Origin: JBOGWP01 sp050693875
GTDB lineage: Bacteria; Actinomycetota; CADDZG01; JAHWKV01; JBOGWP01
Length of the DNA stretch: 8,098 nt
Direction: 5' to 3'
NCBI GenBank assembly: GCA_050693875.1
Contig: JBOGWP010000108.1
Location: 1-8,098, forward strand
Both the position numbers and the translations under genes were made by a program. Shown one piece after another: positions 7,916-8,098 of this stretch; position 1 is the stretch's first letter; each line of letters starts with the position of its first letter. The notes under the pieces are model-generated. The model was given only the letters and a program-made list of their open reading frames with translations, was not told where the DNA came from and made no database searches.

Positions 7916-7948
7916 GGACCCCCCCTCATGCCCATCCGGGCGGGGTCC
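7916..7948. terminator. Strong hairpin in the right-hand non-coding region
   Basis: GGACCCC (7916-7922) and GGGGTCC (7942-7948) pair perfectly, and after one mismatch three more pairs are possible. On the plus strand the stem is followed by the T-rich stretch GTTGTTCAGTTCTT, so it could end rightward transcription. No plus-strand gene precedes it, however. On the minus strand it lies upstream of the candidate mscS promoter. Confidence 0.35.
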
Positions 7949-8098
7949 GAGTTGTTCAGTTCTTGCCTCGACCCTAGGTGACTGGTGCCCAATAGGGCCT
8001 CTGGGACTCGGATAGCCGGAGATGGACGGCCGAGGCTGGGAGAGTCGGGCGCCGCGGCGCTGTTTCCCTTGTAGGGATGCCCCAGAACCGCATCATTT

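Larger units (their letters stand above)
7802..8098. other. Right-end region without a supported gene
   Basis: Besides the palindrome, hairpin and weak promoter listed separately, this stretch holds a second perfect palindrome, GCGCCGCGGCGC (8049-8060), followed by TGTTTCCCTT on the plus strand. The minus frame used by the mscS N-terminus stays open back to 8093 but has no ATG, GTG or TTG before 7828, so it is unlikely to be coding. No tRNA, CRISPR or insertion-sequence end was recognised. Confidence 0.55.

Noticed and set aside
7323..8015. Plus-strand frame of 230 codons over the mscS region
   Set aside because: It is the shadow of mscS, is rich in Arg/Pro/Ser without a domain, and runs on into clearly non-coding DNA.
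7974..8096. 40-codon minus-strand frame at the right edge
   Set aside because: Its codon use lacks the strong GC third-position bias of the real genes, it has no recognisable domain, and its upstream signals are outside the window.
8077..8098. ATG near the right edge that could begin a plus-strand gene
   Set aside because: Only seven codons are visible and the ribosome binding site match is directly against the ATG, so nothing can be supported.

Overview
The window is GC-rich, almost fully coding bacterial DNA, most likely from an actinomycetote and probably a deep lineage such as Acidimicrobiia rather than Streptomyces. Three things suggest this. The gene order lepA-hemW-hrcA-dnaJ-rsmE is common in that phylum. 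A BldD-type regulator, a family characteristic of the phylum, sits next to it. The hrcA-linked DnaJ resembles the actinobacterial second DnaJ. The class is inferred from remembered family sequences, not from a search.

Left and middle (1-5800, + strand): a tight run of five housekeeping genes. lepA (cut by the left edge) runs into hemW with a TGATG stop/start overlap. A 72-bp gap follows, holding a small hairpin and a perfect CIRCE operator. Then come hrcA, dnaJ (7 bp later) and rsmE (GTGA overlap). HrcA should repress its own promoter through CIRCE, which makes hrcA-dnaJ-rsmE a heat-shock unit inside a translation and iron-sulfur/heme gene neighbourhood.

Centre right (5801-6528, + strand): a 230-bp non-coding stretch with GC-rich hairpins and a candidate promoter containing an inverted repeat, then a bldD-like regulator. 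The BldD protein keeps both halves of the known cyclic-di-GMP binding signature (RxD-X8-RxxD), so it is probably controlled by that second messenger.

Right (6550-7801, - strand): a convergent two-gene unit, a MscS-type mechanosensitive channel followed by a small STAS-domain protein. The STAS start lies inside the end of mscS with a strong ribosome binding site. Both genes carry an apparent frameshift. The channel also seems to lack four residues at the pore-helix hinge, and the STAS protein has no phosphorylatable serine at the usual site. Either the unit is decaying or the sequence has indel errors here. The last 297 bases contain no gene I can support, but hold a 16-bp perfect palindrome and a strong hairpin.

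I see no clearly new biological system. The items most worth a second look are the c-di-GMP signature in BldD, the damaged and unusual MscS-STAS pair, and the palindromes in front of bldD and mscS.
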